A DNA stretch of 9,946 nucleotides from Pseudomonadota bacterium (GTDB lineage: Bacteria; Desulfobacterota; Desulfobacteria; Desulfobacterales; RPRI01): assembly GCA_018830925.1 (NCBI GenBank), contig JAHJRK010000321.1, positions 1-9,946 on the forward strand, read 5' to 3'. The position numbers were made by a program, and so were the translations under genes. Positions 6,924 through 9,946 of this stretch are shown one piece after another. Each line of letters begins with the position of its first letter. The first letter of the stretch is position 1. Below the pieces are notes generated by a model. The model was not told where the DNA came from, ran no database searches, and saw only the letters and a program-made list of their open reading frames with translations.

Positions 6924-8225
6924 ATGATAAAAAGATATACAAGAAAAGTTATGGGCGACATCTGGACTGATGAAAACAGGTATAAAACCTGGCTTAAGGT
7001 TGAAATACTCGCCTGCGAAGCTATGGCTGAAGCCGGAAGGATTCCGAAATCTGCTGTTGCCGCCATTAAAAGCAAGGCTGACTTCAAAGCCGACAGAATT
7101 AACGAGATCGAGGAGGTTACAAGGCACGATATCATAGCCTTTCTTACGAATGTTGCGGAATATGTCGGTCCTGACTCAAGATACATTCATTTGGGACTCA
7201 CGTCATCAGACATTCTCGACACGAGCATGGCGTGCCTCCTTAAAGAAGCTGGAGGAATAATTCTATCCGGCTGCGATAATCTCATGACTGCTATCAGAGA
7301 AAAGGCATTCAAATACAAAGAGACCTTGATGATAGGGCGTTCCCACGGAATTCATGCAGAGCCCATCACTTTCGGCCTTAAATTATCCGTATGGTATGAT
7401 GAAATGAGACGGAATAAAAAACGGTTTGAAAGTGCGGTTGAAACCATAAGTTACGGGAAAATATCAGGCGCTGTCGGCACCTTTGCGAACATATCTCCAG
7501 AGGTTGAGGAATATGTGTGCAGGGGCCTTGGCTTAAAGCCGGCTCCGGCTTCGACCCAGATTATTCAGAGAGACCGGTATGCGGAATATTTCACAAGCCT
7601 TGCCATAATGGCATCCTCCATTGAAAAGATGGCTCTTGAAATCAGGCACCTTCAAAGAACAGAAGTCCTTGAGGCCGAAGAATACTTTTCAAAAGGGCAA
7701 AAAGGCTCGTCGTCGATGCCCCATAAGAGAAACCCGGTGGGCTCTGAAAACATGTGCGGCCTTGCGAGAGTGATAAGATCAAATGCAATTGCAGCCCTTG
7801 AGAACATACCCTTATGGCATGAGAGGGACATAAGCCATTCGTCTGTTGAAAGAATCATAGCGCCGGACAGCACCATACTGATGGATTATATGCTGAACAG
7901 GTTTGCCGGCATAATCAAAAATCTTGTCGTTTACCCTGAAAGAATGGCTGAAAATCTCAACAAGCTGAAGGGGCTTATCTTTTCGCAGCAGATTCTTCTT
8001 GCCCTTGCCGAATCGGGTGTCTCCCGTGAAGATGCATATCAGATGGTACAGGCTCACGCCATGAAAGTATGGGATGAGAAAAAGGATTTTAAAGCACTTA
8101 TTACCGAAGATAAAAAGATATGCGGTCTGCTCGGAAAGGAAAAAATTGAAGAAATATTTGACGTAACATATCATTTAAAGTATATCAGCACCATTTTTGA
8201 CAGGGTTTTCAGCAGCAAGGGTTAA
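6924..8225 (+). CDS. purB: Adenylosuccinate lyase
   Basis: PurB acts twice in cytoplasmic purine synthesis: it cleaves SAICAR to AICAR plus fumarate, and adenylosuccinate to AMP plus fumarate. The 433-residue product is the short Bacillus/Thermotoga type (about 430), not the longer E. coli type (456). The N-terminus MIKRYTRKVMGDIWTDENRY aligns with the B. subtilis start and supports ATG 6924. TRHDI carries H68 and GRSHGIHAEP carries H141, the paired catalytic histidines in B. subtilis numbering. TSSDILDT (93-100) forms part of the substrate site. GSSSMPHKRNP (261-271) is the fumarase/aspartase superfamily signature with the catalytic-loop serine. The Shine-Dalgarno is poor (only GGGTA-like bases upstream). 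The gene has a candidate promoter just after rng and is followed by yajC 71 bases later. No defects are seen. Confidence 0.97.
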   Translation: MIKRYTRKVMGDIWTDENRYKTWLKVEILACEAMAEAGRIPKSAVAAIKSKADFKADRINEIEEVTRHDIIAFLTNVAEYVGPDSRYIHLGLTSSDILDTSMACLLKEAGGIILSGCDNLMTAIREKAFKYKETLMIGRSHGIHAEPITFGLKLSVWYDEMRRNKKRFESAVETISYGKISGAVGTFANISPEVEEYVCRGLGLKPAPASTQIIQRDRYAEYFTSLAIMASSIEKMALEIRHLQRTEVLEAEEYFSKGQKGSSSMPHKRNPVGSENMCGLARVIRSNAIAALENIPLWHERDISHSSVERIIAPDSTILMDYMLNRFAGIIKNLVVYPERMAENLNKLKGLIFSQQILLALAESGVSREDAYQMVQAHAMKVWDEKKDFKALITEDKKICGLLGKEKIEEIFDVTYHLKYISTIFDRVFSSKG

Positions 8226-8237
8226 TTTTTTTTATCA

Positions 8238-8266
8238 TTAATTTTTCATAACCCTGAATATATAAT
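8238..8266 (+). promoter_or_regulatory. Candidate yajC promoter
   Basis: A perfect -10 hexamer TATAAT (8261-8266) lies 30 bases before the yajC start, with a weak TTAATT (8238-8243) 17 bases upstream as the only -35. The whole purB-yajC spacer is AT-rich, so a chance match is possible. Confidence 0.3.
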
Positions 8267-8296
8267 TTTATTTTATTCATATAAGGAGGTTTTATT

Positions 8297-8662
8297 TTGA
8301 CAAGTATAGCATACGCAATGGGCCAGAGTGGAGCAGCTTCCGGCGGCGCCAGCAGTTTTATGAATTTCATCCCGCTGATTCTCATGTTCGTTATTTTCTA
8401 TTTCCTGCTTATCAGGCCGCAGCAGAAAAAAGCCAAAGAACACCGCGAAATGATAAGCAACCTCAAAAAGGGAGACAGGGTAATTACAAGCGGCGGCATT
8501 TACGGCACTATAACCGGCCTGGAAGATAATACAATAACGGTTGAGATTGCCGAAAAAGTGCGCGTTAAGGTAAGCCGTGGAAATGTAGCAGGCCTTGCAC
8601 AGACATCACAACCAGTTCAGCCTGCAAAAGTAAAGGACGCTGAAAAAGATAAAACTGGCTGA
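8297..8662 (+). CDS. yajC: Preprotein translocase accessory protein YajC
   Basis: YajC is a small inner-membrane partner of SecD-SecF at the Sec translocon. The 121-residue product is of normal length. One membrane segment (about residues 21-40, FMNFIPLILMFVIFYFLLIR) runs into the family hallmark RPQQKKAKEHREM, then KKGDRVITSGGIYGTI (57-72) and a cytoplasmic beta-rich domain. The last 20 residues are low-complexity Gln, Pro and Lys. The start is TTG 8297, fixed by AAGGAGGT at 8283-8290 six bases upstream. The stop TGA is followed at once by TAA. secD follows, as in most proteobacteria, but after an unusually long 313-base gap. Confidence 0.96.
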   Translation: MTSIAYAMGQSGAASGGASSFMNFIPLILMFVIFYFLLIRPQQKKAKEHREMISNLKKGDRVITSGGIYGTITGLEDNTITVEIAEKVRVKVSRGNVAGLAQTSQPVQPAKVKDAEKDKTG

Positions 8663-8675
8663 TAATTTATAGTAC

Positions 8676-8788
8676 TAACCCCTATGCCCGGCGCGGGCAC
8701 AACGAAGCATGAGAATACAGGAGTCAGGAGCCGGAATATCCATAGTATTGTTTTTCTTCTGTATTCTGAATTCTGGCTCCTGTATACT
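8676..8788. repeat. Second intergenic repeat element, between yajC and secD
   Basis: This block has three parts. TAACCCC (8676-8682) is followed by a GC-rich perfect hairpin TGCCCG/CGGGCA (8685-8699, three-base loop). GGGCACAACGAAGCATGA (8695-8712) is the exact reverse complement of 1818-1835 in the element after rpsT. Imperfect inverted arms at 8713-8738 and 8762-8787 (about 20 of 26 positions agree) are rich in ACAGGAG/CTCCTGT words. CAGGAGTCAGGAG-type strings are, from memory, frequent intergenic repeats in Desulfobacterales. No T-tract follows any hairpin, so a terminator role is not supported. Confidence 0.65.
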
Positions 8789-8828
8789 ACATATAATAGA
8801 TTATAAACAGGCTGTCTGACTTCTTAAC

Positions 8829-8849
8829 CCCGATAAACGGGACTTTTTT
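8829..8849 (+). terminator. Weak candidate terminator or attenuator in the yajC-secD gap
   Basis: CCCG (8829-8832) and CGGG (8838-8841) pair around a five-base loop and are followed two bases later by six T (8844-8849). The 4-bp stem is short for a terminator, but its position between the repeat element and the secD leader repeats is suggestive. Confidence 0.25.
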
Positions 8850-8867
8850 CAGTACCCCCTTGAGGGG
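8847..8867 (+). repeat. 21-bp direct repeat, copy 1, in the secD leader
   Basis: This copy is identical over 21 bases to 8904-8924. It begins TTTCAGTACCC and ends in the palindrome CCCCTTGAGGGG, which can form a 5-bp stem with a 2-base loop. It is directly followed by TATAAG, a -10-like hexamer. Confidence 0.85.
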
Positions 8868-8869
8868 TA

Positions 8870-8955
8870 TAAGTAAGTTTACGATATTTTTTCCTGTAAC
8901 TCGTTTCAGTACCCCCTTGAGGGGCAGAAAAACGCAGGAAATAATCTCTTACTTA
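8870..8955 (+). promoter_or_regulatory. Nested inverted repeats before secD, possible leader RNA structure
   Basis: The outer arms TAAGTAAG (8870-8877) and CTTACTTA (8948-8955) and inner arms TTTCCTG (8890-8896) and CAGGAAA (8935-8941) are perfect complements. They surround the CCCCTTGAGGGG hairpin of the second direct repeat. Together they could fold into one long interrupted stem ending seven bases before the secD Shine-Dalgarno. Whether this acts as RNA, operator DNA or nothing cannot be told from one sequence. Confidence 0.35.
8904..8924 (+). repeat. 21-bp direct repeat, copy 2, in the secD leader
   Basis: This is an exact copy of 8847-8867, offset by 57 bases. It lies at the centre of two nested inverted repeats and 51 bases before the secD start codon. 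Confidence 0.85.
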
Positions 8956-8975
8956 CTAATGAAAGGAACGGATCA

Positions 8976-9946
8976 TTGAAGATTTTTTCTTGGAAACTGA
9001 TTTTGTCTGTTGCGGTAATAATTGCCGCGATAATTTACGTTCTTCCTACAATAAAGCCAGGCGTATGGCCTCATAAAAAAATAAACCTGGGGCTTGATTT
9101 ACAGGGAGGCATGCACCTTGTTCTTGAAGTTGAAACGGAAAAGGCCGTTGAAAGCACGATCGAGCGCATATCAAACGATCTTAAGGGAATATTAAGGTCC
9201 GGACATATCAGCTTTACCGGCATTGAACGCACGGAAAAAACAAAAATATCGGTAGTGCTGAAGGGACAGGAGAATATTGACGGCTTTGAAAAGATTCTCG
9301 ACAAGGAATTCAGGGAGCTTCGGATTCTTTCGCGGACCAAAGAAAACGATCTTCTTAAGATAATAATGGATCTTCCTGAAAAGGAGACCGATACTATAAA
9401 GAAACTGGCGGCAGCCCAGGCTCTTGAAACCATTAGAAACCGTATCGACCAGTTCGGCGTCAGCGAACCGGATATCCGCATGCAGGGCGAAAAAAGAATT
9501 CTCATCCAGCTTCCGGGAATTACTGATACCCAGAGGGCAAAGGAGCTGATAGGCAAAACCGCCCTTCTCGAATTCAAGCTGCTTGATGAAACCCGCGATC
9601 CTGAAACTGCTCTCTCGGAAGGCGCTCCTCCGGGCTCCGAAATCCTTTACGAGAATAGAGAAGATGCCCAGACAAAGCGTGTAATAAAAAGGCCATACCT
9701 TGTAAAAAAAGGGACTCTCTTAACCGGCTCGTATCTTACGGATGCCTCCGTTCAGATAGATTCCCAGTATAACGAACCCTATGTCTCAATAGATTTCGAT
9801 AAAAAGGGAGCAAGGATATTCGAAAATATTACGGAAGAAAACGTCAAGAAACGCCTTGCGATAGTTCTGGACAACAAGGTTTATTCGGCTCCCGTCATAC
9901 AGGAAAAAATCTCAGGGGGTCAGGCCCGGATTACAGGAAGTTTTAC
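8976..9946 (+). CDS. secD: Protein translocase subunit SecD, C-terminal part beyond window
   Basis: SecD is an inner-membrane RND-family protein that, with SecF, uses the proton-motive force to pull exported proteins out of SecYEG. The frame is open from TTG 8976 to the right edge: 323 codons, so the C-terminal membrane bundle is mostly missing. Residues 7-24 form the first membrane segment. KINLGLDLQGGMHLVLEV (35-52) is the SecD D1 motif. AAQALETIRNRIDQFGVSEP (146-165) and the ILIQLPGI strand (175-182) belong to the periplasmic P1 base. AIVLDNKVYSAPVIQEKISG (295-314) precedes the missing transmembrane bundle. AAAGGA at 8962-8967, eight bases upstream, supports the TTG; no in-frame ATG lies nearby upstream of the membrane segment. 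secF would be expected next. The long leader with repeats is unusual for a gene normally packed tightly behind yajC. Confidence 0.96.
   Translation, partial: MKIFSWKLILSVAVIIAAIIYVLPTIKPGVWPHKKINLGLDLQGGMHLVLEVETEKAVESTIERISNDLKGILRSGHISFTGIERTEKTKISVVLKGQENIDGFEKILDKEFRELRILSRTKENDLLKIIMDLPEKETDTIKKLAAAQALETIRNRIDQFGVSEPDIRMQGEKRILIQLPGITDTQRAKELIGKTALLEFKLLDETRDPETALSEGAPPGSEILYENREDAQTKRVIKRPYLVKKGTLLTGSYLTDASVQIDSQYNEPYVSIDFDKKGARIFENITEENVKKRLAIVLDNKVYSAPVIQEKISGGQARITGSF

Noticed and set aside
8684..8806. 40-codon ORF on the plus strand starting ATG at 8684, between yajC and secD, with a hydrophobic C-terminal half
   Set aside because: It has no ribosome-binding site and lies entirely within the repeat element and its inverted arms, so it is most likely a translation of repeat DNA. 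I considered a SecM/VemP-like arrest peptide, but there is no N-terminal signal sequence.
8847..8924. Two 21-bp repeats as the start of a CRISPR array
   Set aside because: There are only two copies, the spacing is 36 bases with no further units, and no cas genes are nearby.
8959..8979. Six-codon ORF (ATG AAA GGA ACG GAT CAT TGA) overlapping the secD TTG
   Set aside because: Its ATG sits at the secD Shine-Dalgarno and it has none of its own. Overlap with the start is easily explained by chance.
9071..9577. 168-codon open frame on the minus strand opposite secD
   Set aside because: It is a shadow of secD, which shows D1 and P1 motifs over the same bases.

Overview
The window is a stretch of conserved bacterial housekeeping genes, most likely from a Gram-negative member of the Desulfobacterota (former Deltaproteobacteria). 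The evidence for a diderm is LptE (LPS export) and MurJ. The lineage guess rests on the style of MurJ, RNase G and SecD and on the kind of intergenic repeats present. It is an inference by eye, not a database result. TTG start codons with good Shine-Dalgarno sequences are frequent (rpsT, yajC, secD, probably lptE).

Layout. Positions 1-1253 (minus) hold most of murJ, cut by the left edge; rpsT (ribosomal protein S20, plus, 1403-1672) diverges from it and ends at a clear hairpin terminator. A gene-free stretch (about 1673-1928) holds that terminator and a repeat element with long imperfect inverted arms. Next come lptE and leuS on the minus strand, transcribed leuS then lptE. An AT-rich divergent region (5084-5361) separates leuS from rng (RNase G, plus) and contains a possible 34-codon ORF. 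Then follow purB (adenylosuccinate lyase), yajC and the first part of secD, all on the plus strand, with secD cut by the right edge.

The 313-base yajC-secD gap is the least ordinary part. It carries a second repeat element that shares an 18-bp core with the one after rpsT. It also carries an exact 21-bp direct repeat, each copy holding a small palindrome, with two nested inverted repeats around the second copy just before the secD ribosome-binding site.

Functionally, the genes serve envelope building (MurJ lipid II flipping, LptE LPS export, YajC/SecD protein export), translation (S20, LeuRS), RNA maturation (RNase G) and purine synthesis (PurB). No phage, transposase, CRISPR, toxin-antitoxin or defence genes were seen, and no clearly new protein system. 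The points of interest are in the intergenic DNA.
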